A stretch of 64,000 bases of DNA from Vibrio lentus. GTDB lineage: Bacteria; Pseudomonadota; Gammaproteobacteria; Enterobacterales; Vibrionaceae. Both the position numbers and the translations under genes were made by a program. The stretch is taken from NCBI RefSeq assembly GCF_030409755.1, contig NZ_JAUFQE010000001.1:1860001-1924000 (forward strand), written 5' to 3'. Each line of letters starts with the position of its first letter. The first letter of the stretch is position 1. The notes under the pieces were generated by a model. The model was not told where the DNA came from. It saw nothing but the letters and a program-made list of their open reading frames with translations, and did not search any database. Shown piece after piece: positions 27,725 to 36,147 of the stretch.

Positions 27725-28830
27725 ATGAGCAACCAAACTTATTTGAATATTGAAAACGTTGTAAAGCAATTTGGCCAATTTACAGCGTTAAAAGACATCT
27801 ATCGATCGATAAAGGTGAATTCGTCTGTTTCCTTGGCCCATCTGGCTGCGGTAAAACGACACTACTACGTGCGATTGCAGGACTGGATTTACCGACCTCA
27901 GGCTCTATTGAGCAGAACGGTAATGATACGACCTTCCTACCTCCTGAGAAGCGCGATTTTGGTATCGTATTCCAATCTTATGCTCTATTTCCAAATCTGA
28001 CTGTGGAAGAGAACATCGCAATTGGTTTGAAGAACCAAGGGATGTCGACCAAAGAAGCTCTGGAAGCGGTAGAATCTTGGTTAGAAACCATTGGTTTACC
28101 AACTTCTGGCCAAAAATACCCGAATCAACTGTCTGGTGGACAACAGCAACGCGTGGCTCTCGCTCGTGCATTGGCCTTGTCTCCAGGTTTGCTACTCCTC
28201 GATGAACCGCTCTCTGCGCTTGATGCGAAGGTAAGAACACACCTGCGTGATGAGATCTGTCAATTGCAGCGTAAGCTGGGCATTACCACCATCATGGTGA
28301 CCCATGATCAAGATGAAGCCTTAACCATGGCCGATCGCATTGTGGTCATGAATCATGGTGTTATCGAGCAAGTGGGTGCTCCGCAAGAAATCTATCAAAA
28401 TCCAGTTAGCCGCTTTGTCGCTGAATTCGTTGGTAGCATGAACTTCATTCAAGCTTCTGTTGCTGCGAAAGGCAAAATGCGCATTGCAGAGTCGATGTTA
28501 GCGTTGCCAGTTTTAGATAATTTGACACCAAAGCATGGCGATCGTTTTGATATCGCGGTGCGTCCAGAACAAATTCAGTTTGTTGATCGCTTTAACGAGT
28601 CTTTACCCGTAAGAATCATATCTAGCGAGTTCCTCGGGGCGTTCTATCGAGTTGAGTGCGAGCTGCAACATGACTCAACGGCTAAAGAGATCATCGTTGA
28701 TGTGTCAGTCAAAGAGTTTAATCGATTGAAACTGCGTCGTAGCGATATTCGTTACGTAGCGTTTGATGAAGAAGGTCTTAGAGCTTACCCATCTGAAAGC
28801 CTGCAAGTGATGAAAGACGAGGCGGCGTAA
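27725..28830 (+). pseudogene. phnT: AEP ABC transporter ATP-binding protein, frameshifted at an ATCG repeat
   Basis: Encodes the ABC ATPase of the AEP importer but is split into two frames. The 5' part (from the ATG at 27725) reads correctly to KDIYRSI, then shifts. The Walker A GPSGCGKTT, the Q-loop and everything after lie in the -1 frame from 27811 onward. The downstream part has LSGGQQQR, Walker B LLLLDEPLSALD, the H-loop VTHDQDEA and a C-terminal TOBE-like domain, all intact. The break lies in ATCGATCGAT at 27801-27810. Adding one ATCG unit would give KDIYRSIDKGEF, exactly the usual length for this ABC family. The gene is therefore either inactivated or reversibly switched by slippage, unless the sequence has an error. 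Confidence 0.88.
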
Positions 28831-28835
28831 CAATC

Positions 28836-30560
28836 ATGGAATCGACTCAAATGATGCAATCTAAGCTGCTAATTCAACGACGAGTAACGCCTTTTCTTGC
28901 TCGGTTAAGTAAAGACAACGTAATCCTATTCGGGCTTCTGGCTTTTTTGTCAGTGGTCATGACGCTATTCATTCTGATGCCTCTGTGGGCAATGTTGAAA
29001 AAGAGTGTTCAGAACGCAGACGGTGAATTTGTAGGATTACAGAATTTCGCAACGTATTTTGCTTCGCAGAGCCTCTGGCAGTCGGTAGGTAACACGTTTA
29101 CGCTTGGGCTGTTAGTAACGGTTGTCGTGGGTGTATTAGCGTTTGGTTATGCCTATGCGTTGACTCGTTCATGTATGCCTTTCAAGGGGCTTTTTCAGGT
29201 GTTGGGTTCAGCGCCGATTCTAGCTCCATCGTTGCTTCCTGCGATCAGTTTGATCTTCTTATTTGGCAACCAAGGTATCGCCAAAGAAGTGTTAGGGGGA
29301 AGTTCGGTATACGGTTTGATTGGTATATCACTCGGCTTAATATTCTGGACTTTTCCACACGCCTTGATGATTCTTACCACCTCGTTAAGAACCTCTGATG
29401 CTCGTCTGTATGAGGCGGCACGTGCACTCAATACTTCATCTTTAAAAACCTTTTTCATGGTGACGCTACCTGCGGCAAAGTATGGTTTGATCAGCACGCT
29501 GATCGTTGTATTTACGCTGGTGGTTTGTGACTTTGGTGTGCCAAAGGTGATTGGTGGCAGTTATAACGTTCTATCGACAGACATCTTTAAACAAGTGGTA
29601 GGGCAACAGAATTTCTCTATGGGTGCAGTAACCAGTATTTTATTGCTATTGCCGGCACTGCTTGCGTTTACAGTGGATCGCTGGGTTCAAAAGAAACAGA
29701 AGAGCTTGTTTGATACTCGATCCGTCGCGTACCAACCTGAACCAAACACTCTACGTGACGGCGTGTGTTTGCTCTATTGCTTCATCATCTCTGCTGCTGT
29801 TGTTATCGTGCTAGGCATGGCGATATACGGTTCTATGGTCACGTTCTGGCCTTGGAACAAAGCACTCACCTTGAATAACTATAACTTCGCAGAAATGAGT
29901 ACTTATGGTTGGACACCGTTCTTCAACTCTCTAACGCTGGGCGCATGGACTGCTATTATCGGTACCGTGTTGATTTTCCTTGGTGCATATTGCATTGAGA
30001 AAGGCAGAGCATTTGGTCCTGTTCGTCAAGCAATGCAAATGCTCAGCGTTGTGCCGATGGCGGTTCCGGGAATGGTGTTGGGTTTGGGGTACATCTTCTA
30101 CTTCAATGACTTGAGCAACCCACTTAACTTTTTGTATGGCACGATGGCGTTCTTGGTGATCAACACCGTGGTTCACTATTACACGGTAGGGCACATGACG
30201 GCATTAACCGCATTAAAACAGCTGCCTGAGGAGATAGAAGCGACGGCGGCCTCGGTTAACCTACCGCAATACAAGCTGTTCTTTAAGGTGACGGTGCCGG
30301 TTTGTTTGCCTGCGATTTTAGATATTGCGACATACCTGTTTATTAATGCACTTACCACGACATCTGCGGTAGTATTCTTGTATTCTACCGATACGATACC
30401 TGCGTCAGTTTCAGTACTGAATATGGACGATGCGGGACAAACCGGTGCAGCAGCAGCCATGGCCGTCATGATCATGATATCGGCGGCAAGTGCGAAGTTG
30501 ATTCATATGTTAATCAACAAGTTATTTGAGAAGCGCACCCAAGCTTGGCGCAAACGCTAG
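28836..30560 (+). CDS. phnU: AEP ABC transporter permease (fused two-domain PhnU type)
   Basis: A 574-residue inner-membrane permease with about 12 helices and two fused binding-protein-dependent transport domains. Each has an EAA loop: the first contains LYEAARALNTSSLKTFF, the second IEATAASVNLPQYKLFFKV. This is the fused permease form seen in the PhnS-T-U type AEP importers. It starts 5 bases after phnT and overlaps or abuts phnR. It depends on PhnT for ATP hydrolysis, so the frameshift upstream would disable it as a transporter. Confidence 0.92.
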   Translation: MESTQMMQSKLLIQRRVTPFLARLSKDNVILFGLLAFLSVVMTLFILMPLWAMLKKSVQNADGEFVGLQNFATYFASQSLWQSVGNTFTLGLLVTVVVGVLAFGYAYALTRSCMPFKGLFQVLGSAPILAPSLLPAISLIFLFGNQGIAKEVLGGSSVYGLIGISLGLIFWTFPHALMILTTSLRTSDARLYEAARALNTSSLKTFFMVTLPAAKYGLISTLIVVFTLVVCDFGVPKVIGGSYNVLSTDIFKQVVGQQNFSMGAVTSILLLLPALLAFTVDRWVQKKQKSLFDTRSVAYQPEPNTLRDGVCLLYCFIISAAVVIVLGMAIYGSMVTFWPWNKALTLNNYNFAEMSTYGWTPFFNSLTLGAWTAIIGTVLIFLGAYCIEKGRAFGPVRQAMQMLSVVPMAVPGMVLGLGYIFYFNDLSNPLNFLYGTMAFLVINTVVHYYTVGHMTALTALKQLPEEIEATAASVNLPQYKLFFKVTVPVCLPAILDIATYLFINALTTTSAVVFLYSTDTIPASVSVLNMDDAGQTGAAAAMAVMIMISAASAKLIHMLINKLFEKRTQAWRKR

Positions 30561-30628
30561 CGAACCATTTTATATTGCAGTTGGCCAAGGAGTGGCTGAC
30601 GACAAGAACAAGAATAAAAGGAAATGAA

Positions 30629-31333
30629 GTGCAGTACGTAAAAATCAAAGATGTCATCGTAGAGCAGATAGAGTCGGGCATGTTAACGCCACGACAGAAG
30701 CTGCCTGCGGAGCGCAAACTGGCTGAATCGTTTGATACAACACGAGTAACGTTGCGTGAAGCGCTGTCTTCACTTGAAGCGGAAGGGCGTATTTATCGAG
30801 AAGACCGCCGTGGTTGGTTTATCTCTCCAGCGCCACTACGCTACGACCCAACGCAAACGCTGAACTTCACTAATATGGCTTTGTCGCAGAATCGTAAGCC
30901 GAAAACAGAATTAGTGGCAGCGAAAGGCATGCTAGCAACCAAGGAGGCCACTAAGCTTCTTGAGCTACAACCTTTTTCGGATGTTTATCGAGTAGACAGA
31001 GTTCGTTACCTTGAAGATAGGCCAGTTGTGTATGTGACCAACTATATTCGACCTGAACTGTTCCCTAACTTGCTTGACTACGACTTGTCTAAGTCGTTGA
31101 CGGACATCTACCGAGAGCACTTTGGCGTGGTGTATCAGAAGATACGTTATCGTGTGAGCACAACGTCTTTACTGGGTGAAACAGCGCAAGCACTGCGTGC
31201 GACTTCGGGTTCTCCGGCTATGGTGGTTGAGCGTGTTAACTACAATCAGAACGGCGATTTGATTGACTGCGATATTGAGTATTGGCGTCATGATGCGATC
31301 AGTATTGAGTCGATAGCACAGCTCGAGCGTTAG
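30629..31333 (+). CDS. phnR: PhnR: GntR/UTRA regulator of phosphonate utilisation
   Basis: HutC-subfamily regulator of about 234 residues. The N-terminal winged helix includes KLPAERKLAESFDTTRVTLREALSSLE. The C-terminal UTRA domain includes DRRGWFISPAPLRYDPTQ and CDIEYWRHDAISIE, both closely similar to Salmonella PhnR. The GTG at 30629 has an AAAAGGAAAT ribosome site and gives the family-typical N-terminus; a longer frame from the ATG at 30545 overlaps phnU. It probably senses AEP or a catabolite and binds the TGGTNNATACCA sites in this locus. Confidence 0.9.
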   Translation: MQYVKIKDVIVEQIESGMLTPRQKLPAERKLAESFDTTRVTLREALSSLEAEGRIYREDRRGWFISPAPLRYDPTQTLNFTNMALSQNRKPKTELVAAKGMLATKEATKLLELQPFSDVYRVDRVRYLEDRPVVYVTNYIRPELFPNLLDYDLSKSLTDIYREHFGVVYQKIRYRVSTTSLLGETAQALRATSGSPAMVVERVNYNQNGDLIDCDIEYWRHDAISIESIAQLER

Positions 31334-31392
31334 TCATACATTTAGAATGCTGGCATATCTGCAATTATGCAGGTTCGCCCAATTGAAACGAT

Positions 31393-31421
31393 CAAAGGCC
31401 TCTTATTCGGAGGCCTTTTTA
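31393..31421 (+). terminator. Intrinsic terminator after phnR
   Basis: AAAGGCCTC / GAGGCCTTT with a 7-base loop followed by TTTTTAT. Confidence 0.9.
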
Positions 31422-31470
31422 TCACCGGTTGTCAGCCGTTGTGCTAGTTCATCAATAATTTAGGAATGAA

Positions 31471-32373
31471 ATGGAATTCTCTGCCATTGTAATCGTGATT
31501 GTTTCGGCTTTGCTTCATGCGGGTTGGAACGTTTTAGGTAAGTCTAATCAAGGATCGGGTTCGTCTTTCTTCCTAGCCTCTGGCTTTGCCGCCGCAGCGA
31601 TATTGACGCCATATTTGATTTGGTATGTTCACAGTGTAGGGCTATCAAATATCTCACTTCCATTCTGGCAACTGGTTTTCTTGAGTGGGATCTGTCAAAT
31701 CATCTATTTGATTGGGTTAGGCGCGGCCTATAAACAGGCTGATATCGGTGTTATTTACCCAATGGCACGAGCACTGCCTGTGTTGATGGTAGGTTTAGGC
31801 ACGGTGTTGATCGGCTATGAATTGTCGTCGAATCAATGGACTGGGTTCACTTTAATAACCTTAGGCTGCATGTTTGTACCACTAAAGCAGTTTTCAGATC
31901 TTAGGTTAAAAGCGTATCTCAACCTCGGCGTGTTGTGGGCGTTAATTGCCGCTATTGGTACCACGGGCTATTCCATCATTGATAAAGAGGCGCTTCTATT
32001 ATTAGAGCCTCTAAGCACACCCACCGTTACTAACAAACACACTGCGATTTTCTACCTAGGCATTCAGTTTTGGGCGATTGTGATTCCGCTGAGTGTTTGG
32101 TTATTCGTAACCAACCAAAGAATCGAGTTTACTAATGCGTGGATACTACGAAAGAAAGCCACAGTGGCCGGCATCATGATGGCTTCGACTTATGGTTTGG
32201 TGTTGTTTGCGATGACCATGACTGAGAACGTCAGCTTGGTTGTTGCTCTTAGGCAAGTAAGTATCATCTTCGGCGTAGTGATGGGGATCTACTTTTTAAA
32301 GGAAAAGTGGCACGTTACACGTGGTGTAGGCGTCGTTTTTATCATTGCAGGTTTAGTTATCTCACTGACTTAA
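31471..32373 (+). CDS. DMT/EamA-type permease associated with phosphonate utilisation
   Basis: A 300-residue membrane protein with ten predicted helices in two EamA repeats. The N-terminus reads VIVSALLHAGWNVLGKSNQGS, and the C-terminal half has RQVSIIFGVVMGIYFLKEKW, typical of the DMT superfamily. A subfamily of such proteins recurs next to AEP genes and is called phosphonate-utilisation-associated. Substrate unknown; it might be an exporter of a pathway product or an alternative uptake route. It lies beyond the phnR terminator, so it has its own promoter. Confidence 0.82.
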   Translation: MEFSAIVIVIVSALLHAGWNVLGKSNQGSGSSFFLASGFAAAAILTPYLIWYVHSVGLSNISLPFWQLVFLSGICQIIYLIGLGAAYKQADIGVIYPMARALPVLMVGLGTVLIGYELSSNQWTGFTLITLGCMFVPLKQFSDLRLKAYLNLGVLWALIAAIGTTGYSIIDKEALLLLEPLSTPTVTNKHTAIFYLGIQFWAIVIPLSVWLFVTNQRIEFTNAWILRKKATVAGIMMASTYGLVLFAMTMTENVSLVVALRQVSIIFGVVMGIYFLKEKWHVTRGVGVVFIIAGLVISLT

Positions 32374-32492
32374 AAAGAAATTAAATCCTACCTCCAACCT
32401 ATAATGTGACTTTTCAGTCGCATTTTTCTTATTGATAGCAAACGTTTTACTAATGTTAAAGATGTGATCCTTCTCATAGACAAGGCTGTAAA

Positions 32493-32504
32493 GTTACCGG
32501 TAAC
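32493..32504. promoter_or_regulatory. GntR operator 1 (GTTACCGGTAAC)
   Basis: Perfect palindrome matching the core of the E. coli GntR site (TGTTACCGGTAACA type), about 70 bases upstream of the TRAP operon start. Paired with an identical site 24 bases downstream. Confidence 0.8.
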
Positions 32505-32516
32505 ATCCACCCTAAC

Positions 32517-32528
32517 GTTACCGGTAAC
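32517..32528. promoter_or_regulatory. GntR operator 2 (GTTACCGGTAAC)
   Basis: Second perfect copy of the palindrome, centre-to-centre 24 bases from the first and about 45 bases before the TRAP start codon. Confidence 0.8.
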
Positions 32529-32573
32529 ATATAATTACAAACCGGACTCTGTGAAACTCATAAGGATACCCAA

Positions 32574-33590
32574 ATGAAAGCTCTGACTAAAACGCTGATT
32601 GCTGCCTCCCTCACTGGTCTATTTGCTACTTCAGCAATGGCTGCAGACTTTAAACTTAAAATTCAATCTTCAGATCCTTCTGGTGATTTGAACTTCAAGG
32701 TTCAGCAGAAGTGGGCTGAGCGCGTAGAGACGATGTCTAACGGACGTATTGATATCGATCTTCTGCCTGTAGGCGCTGTGGTTAAGCACACAGAAACGCT
32801 AGGCGCGATCAAAATGGGCATCCTAGATGGTCACATCACAGCAACAGGTTACTTCTCTGGTAAAGATCCAGCATTTGGTCTTATCGGTAACATGGTTGGC
32901 GCATGGTCAGACACAACACAACTGCTTCAGTACATGAACTACGGTGGTGGTAATGAGCTAATGACCGAACTGTACAAGCCTTACGGTGTTCAGTTTGTTG
33001 GTGCTTCTACGACGGGTGTTGAATCTTTCATTTCTAAAAAGCCAATCGATGGTGTTGCGGATCTTAAAGGCCTGAAATTACGTGCGCCTGAAGGCCTAGT
33101 TCAACAAGTATTTGCAGCCGCGGGTGCTACTCCAGTAAACCTGCCGGGTTCTGAAGTATTTACTGGCCTAAGCAAAGGCGTTATTGATGCTGCGGACTAC
33201 ACGGTATTCTCTACCAACCAAAAAGCGGGCATGAACGATATCGCTACTCACCCAGTTCAACCGGGCTTCCACTCACTGCCTCTTATCGATATCTCTGTAT
33301 CTCAGAAGAAGTGGGACAAGATGCCAGCTGATCTACAAACGATTCTGCAAACATCAGTTCGTGACTTCTCTTACGACATGACGACTCAGCTGAAAATGGC
33401 TGACCAGGCTGCGCTTAAAGAAGCTCAAGCGAACCCAGAAATCACTATCCACGACTGGTCTCAAGAAGAGCGTAAGAAGTTCCGTGAAATCGCGAAAGGC
33501 CAATGGAAGGTATTTGCAGAGCGTTCTGATAACGCAGGAAAAGTTTACACCTCAGTGACTGTGTTCCTAGAAGAAAACGGCTTACTGTAA
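32574..33590 (+). CDS. TRAP transporter substrate-binding protein (DctP family), probable gluconate
   Basis: Periplasmic binding protein of 338 residues with a signal peptide (ends SAMAADF). It has the DctP fold, seen in KVQQKWAERVETMSNGRID, GVESFISKKPIDGVADLKGLKLR (with the substrate-contacting Arg) and VFTGLSKGVIDAADYT. The family usually binds carboxylates through that Arg. The GntR operators in front and gntK/gnd behind imply D-gluconate or a close sugar acid. It is followed by a stable hairpin that may protect the mRNA. Confidence 0.88.
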   Translation: MKALTKTLIAASLTGLFATSAMAADFKLKIQSSDPSGDLNFKVQQKWAERVETMSNGRIDIDLLPVGAVVKHTETLGAIKMGILDGHITATGYFSGKDPAFGLIGNMVGAWSDTTQLLQYMNYGGGNELMTELYKPYGVQFVGASTTGVESFISKKPIDGVADLKGLKLRAPEGLVQQVFAAAGATPVNLPGSEVFTGLSKGVIDAADYTVFSTNQKAGMNDIATHPVQPGFHSLPLIDISVSQKKWDKMPADLQTILQTSVRDFSYDMTTQLKMADQAALKEAQANPEITIHDWSQEERKKFREIAKGQWKVFAERSDNAGKVYTSVTVFLEENGLL

Positions 33591-33605
33591 TTTAAACTTA
33601 GTTTA

Positions 33606-33634
33606 CTGACGGGGGAGGGCACTGCTCTCCCGTA
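33606..33634 (+). other. Intercistronic hairpin in the TRAP operon
   Basis: ACGGGGGAG / CTCTCCCGT around a short loop, with no T-run. It probably stabilises the upstream mRNA and gives differential expression rather than termination. Confidence 0.6.
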
Positions 33635-33655
33635 TTCTCCCAGGAAATTTGGCTC

Positions 33656-34213
33656 ATGACCGATAAAATCCCCCACGCACCAGCTGAAAACGACGAGCAA
33701 CCAAGAAATGCGCTTGATCGTTTTGTTATAAAGTTCAGTAATCTCGTTAGCTGGTTGTTTATTTTTACTGTATTGATTTCATTTTATGAAGTTGTGATGC
33801 GTTACGCATTCGATGCCCCGACCACATGGGTACATGAAACAGCTTCTTTCATCGGTGGTTCTTTATTCATTATTGGTGGTATCTACGCGTTTGCTGCGAA
33901 TAAGCATGTACGTGTGGTTCTTATCTACGATTCAGTGTCTAACCAAGCACGCAAATATCTTAATCTTGTTCACCACATTGTTGGTTTGGCCTTTGCTGGC
34001 ATGCTCGCTTACGCCGCTTACTTCACTGCGGAAGAAGCGTGGTTTGCACCATGGGGTGAATTCCGCCTTGAGACATCTGGCTCAGTGTTAAACGCGCCTT
34101 ATCCTGCGCTGCTGAAAGGCCTGATTTTTGTCGTTTTGTGTGTTCTTGTTGTCCAGTTTGTATTGCACCTAATCCAAGAGTTGATGGGTCTAAGGAAGAA
34201 TGACGATGTTTGA
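33656..34213 (+). CDS. TRAP transporter small permease (DctQ family)
   Basis: A 185-residue membrane protein with four helices. The DctQ features ISFYEVVMRYAFDAPTTWVHE and GGIYAFAANKHVRV are clear. It overlaps the start of the large permease by 14 bases, so the two are translationally coupled and form the membrane complex with DctM. Confidence 0.92.
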   Translation: MTDKIPHAPAENDEQPRNALDRFVIKFSNLVSWLFIFTVLISFYEVVMRYAFDAPTTWVHETASFIGGSLFIIGGIYAFAANKHVRVVLIYDSVSNQARKYLNLVHHIVGLAFAGMLAYAAYFTAEEAWFAPWGEFRLETSGSVLNAPYPALLKGLIFVVLCVLVVQFVLHLIQELMGLRKNDDV

Positions 34214-35528
34214 TTTATCTTCTATTGGTATCGCATGGGGCAGTTTGCTCATGCTGGTTATGATGATTGGCTTGCTACTGACCGGTATGCAGCTAGCGTT
34301 CGTAACAGGCTTTGTCGCGATTTTCTTCACTCTTTGTTGGTTTGGCCCTGATGCCTTACCTTTGATTGCGAGCCGCACTTACAGTTTTGCTTCTGGTTAT
34401 GTTTTCCTTGCCGTTCCGATGTTCGTATTGATGGCGGCTTTATTAGACCGTTCGGGTATCGCGCGTGATCTGTTTGATGCAATGAAATCTGTTGGCCGTA
34501 AGGTTCGTGGTGGTGTTGCAGTTCAAACGCTATTAGTTGCGGTTCTATTGGCTTCGATGTCAGGCGTTATCGGTGGTGAAACGGTACTACTGGGTATTCT
34601 TGCTCTGCCACAAATGCTTCGCTTGGGTTATGACCGTAAGCTTGCTATCGGTACAACCTGTGCGGGTGGCGCACTTGGTACCATGCTTCCACCAAGTATC
34701 GTACTGATCATCTACGGTATGACAGCCAGCGTATCGATTGGCGACCTATTTAAAGCGTCATTCTTACCAGCGTTTATTCTTGCTGGCTGTTATATCGGTT
34801 ATGTATTGATTCGCTGTAAGCTAAACCCTTCTCTTGCGCCTATTCCAAGTGATGATGAGACAGAAGACGATATCGCCAATCAGCCAAGCTACTTCAAAGC
34901 TCTGTTCTTCCCATTGCTTTCTGTCGCAACGGTTTTGGGCAGTATCTACACAGGTATCGCATCAGTAACAGAAGCGTCTGCTTTGGGTGTAGTTGGCATC
35001 ATGATCAGTGCGCTAATCCGTGGTGAACTGAACTTCAGCATGTTGAAAGAGAGTGCCATCGCAACCATGCGTACCTGCGGCATGATCATGTGGATTGGTA
35101 TCGGTGCAAGCGCATTGGTTGGTATCTACAACCTGATGGGCGGCATTGATTTTGTTGAAGAAACCATCCTTGCGCTCAGTGGCGGTAACGCGACAGTAAC
35201 GCTATTAATCATGATGGCTATTTTGTTGGTACTAGGCATGTTCCTTGACTGGGTAGGTGTAGCACTTCTAACAATGCCAATCTTCGTTCCAATCATCACT
35301 GGCCTTGGTTTTGACCCAGTATGGTTCGGCGTTGTGTTCTGCCTAAACATGCAGGTGTCGTTCTTGTCACCGCCGTTTGGTCCTGCGGCATTCTACTTGA
35401 AATCAGTAGCACCAAAAGACATCAGCTTAGGTGAGATTTTCTCTTCACTGCTGCCGTTCATTGCACTTCAAGTATTGGTTCTGGCACTGGTTATTATCTT
35501 CCCTCAGCTCGCGCTTTGGTGGCAATAA
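34200..35528 (+). CDS. TRAP transporter large permease (DctM family)
   Basis: A 442-residue protein with 11 or 12 helices that carries the Na+-coupled transport path. Signatures are SASGVI-like MSGVIGGETVLLGILALP, CAGGALGTMLPPSIVLIIYG and FLSPPFGPAAFYLKSVAP. It pairs with the upstream DctQ and DctP proteins. A hairpin at 35534-35568 follows the gene without a T-run. Confidence 0.94.
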   Translation: MTMFDLSSIGIAWGSLLMLVMMIGLLLTGMQLAFVTGFVAIFFTLCWFGPDALPLIASRTYSFASGYVFLAVPMFVLMAALLDRSGIARDLFDAMKSVGRKVRGGVAVQTLLVAVLLASMSGVIGGETVLLGILALPQMLRLGYDRKLAIGTTCAGGALGTMLPPSIVLIIYGMTASVSIGDLFKASFLPAFILAGCYIGYVLIRCKLNPSLAPIPSDDETEDDIANQPSYFKALFFPLLSVATVLGSIYTGIASVTEASALGVVGIMISALIRGELNFSMLKESAIATMRTCGMIMWIGIGASALVGIYNLMGGIDFVEETILALSGGNATVTLLIMMAILLVLGMFLDWVGVALLTMPIFVPIITGLGFDPVWFGVVFCLNMQVSFLSPPFGPAAFYLKSVAPKDISLGEIFSSLLPFIALQVLVLALVIIFPQLALWWQ

Positions 35529-35533
35529 CAGCG

Positions 35534-35568
35534 AAGGTTCCTGAGTGAGTTTAACGTTCAGGAACCTA
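35534..35568 (+). other. Hairpin after the TRAP large permease gene
   Basis: AGGTTCCTGA / TCAGGAACCT with a 13-base loop. A second small hairpin AGCCCC / GGGGCT follows at 35608-35629. Neither has a strong T-run, so the operon probably continues into gntK. Confidence 0.6.
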
Positions 35569-35646
35569 CCAACAGCAACACAAGTTTAACTATTAGATTC
35601 GATTGTCAGCCCCTGTTTTGGTTGGGGCTTAGGGAAGGCTTGCCTT

Positions 35647-36144
35647 ATGAAAAGCAAAAAAATACTCGTGATGGGCGTATCTGGATGCGGAAAAAGCCTG
35701 ATTGGCAGCCGTATCGCGCAGGCTTTAGAACTTCAATTCTTTGATGGCGATGACTTCCATCCGCAAAGCAACGTTGAAAAAATGCGTCAAGGTATCCCGC
35801 TGACTGACGAAGATCGTCAAGGATGGCTAGAAACACTGAATAAGCAATATATCGAACAACCGAGTGCTGTGATTGCATGCTCTGCATTGAAACCTCAATA
35901 CCGCGAGATTCTGCGAGAGAACAATGAAGACTTAGTGATTGTTTACCTTCAGGGCAGTTTCGATACGATTTGGAATCGCCATAAAGCTCGCGAAAACCAT
36001 TACTTTAATGGTCAAGAAATGTTGAAAAGCCAATTCGCAACCTTAGTTGAACCTGAGCTAGATGAAGCGTTATTTGTCGATATATCGCAAGATGTTGAGC
36101 AAGTCATAGAAAGTGCACTCAAACAAATTAAGCAGATAGGCTAA
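35647..36144 (+). CDS. gntK: Gluconokinase
   Basis: Phosphorylates D-gluconate to 6-phosphogluconate. The 165-residue protein has the P-loop GVSGCGKS at residues 10-17, the substrate region FFDGDDFHPQSNVEKMRQG and the ACSALKPQYR motif of the GntK/shikimate-kinase-like family. It lies 3 bases before gnd. With TRAP and gnd under GntR sites, it defines the gluconate role of this operon. Confidence 0.95.
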   Translation: MKSKKILVMGVSGCGKSLIGSRIAQALELQFFDGDDFHPQSNVEKMRQGIPLTDEDRQGWLETLNKQYIEQPSAVIACSALKPQYREILRENNEDLVIVYLQGSFDTIWNRHKARENHYFNGQEMLKSQFATLVEPELDEALFVDISQDVEQVIESALKQIKQIG

Positions 36145-36147
36145 ACC

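Noticed and set aside
27797..27812. Programmed ribosomal frameshift in phnT
   Set aside because: No X-XXY-YYZ slippery heptamer, downstream pseudoknot or internal Shine-Dalgarno signal is visible; a repeat-unit loss explains the length better.
27725..28000. Separate 91-residue gene at the 5' end of phnT
   Set aside because: Only its first 28 or so residues resemble an ABC ATPase; the rest is out-of-frame translation of phnT. It is the shifted 5' part of one broken gene.
33606..33634. Terminator splitting the TRAP operon
   Set aside because: The stem is strong but lacks a T-run and the downstream permease genes have no obvious promoter; it is more likely an intercistronic stabiliser.
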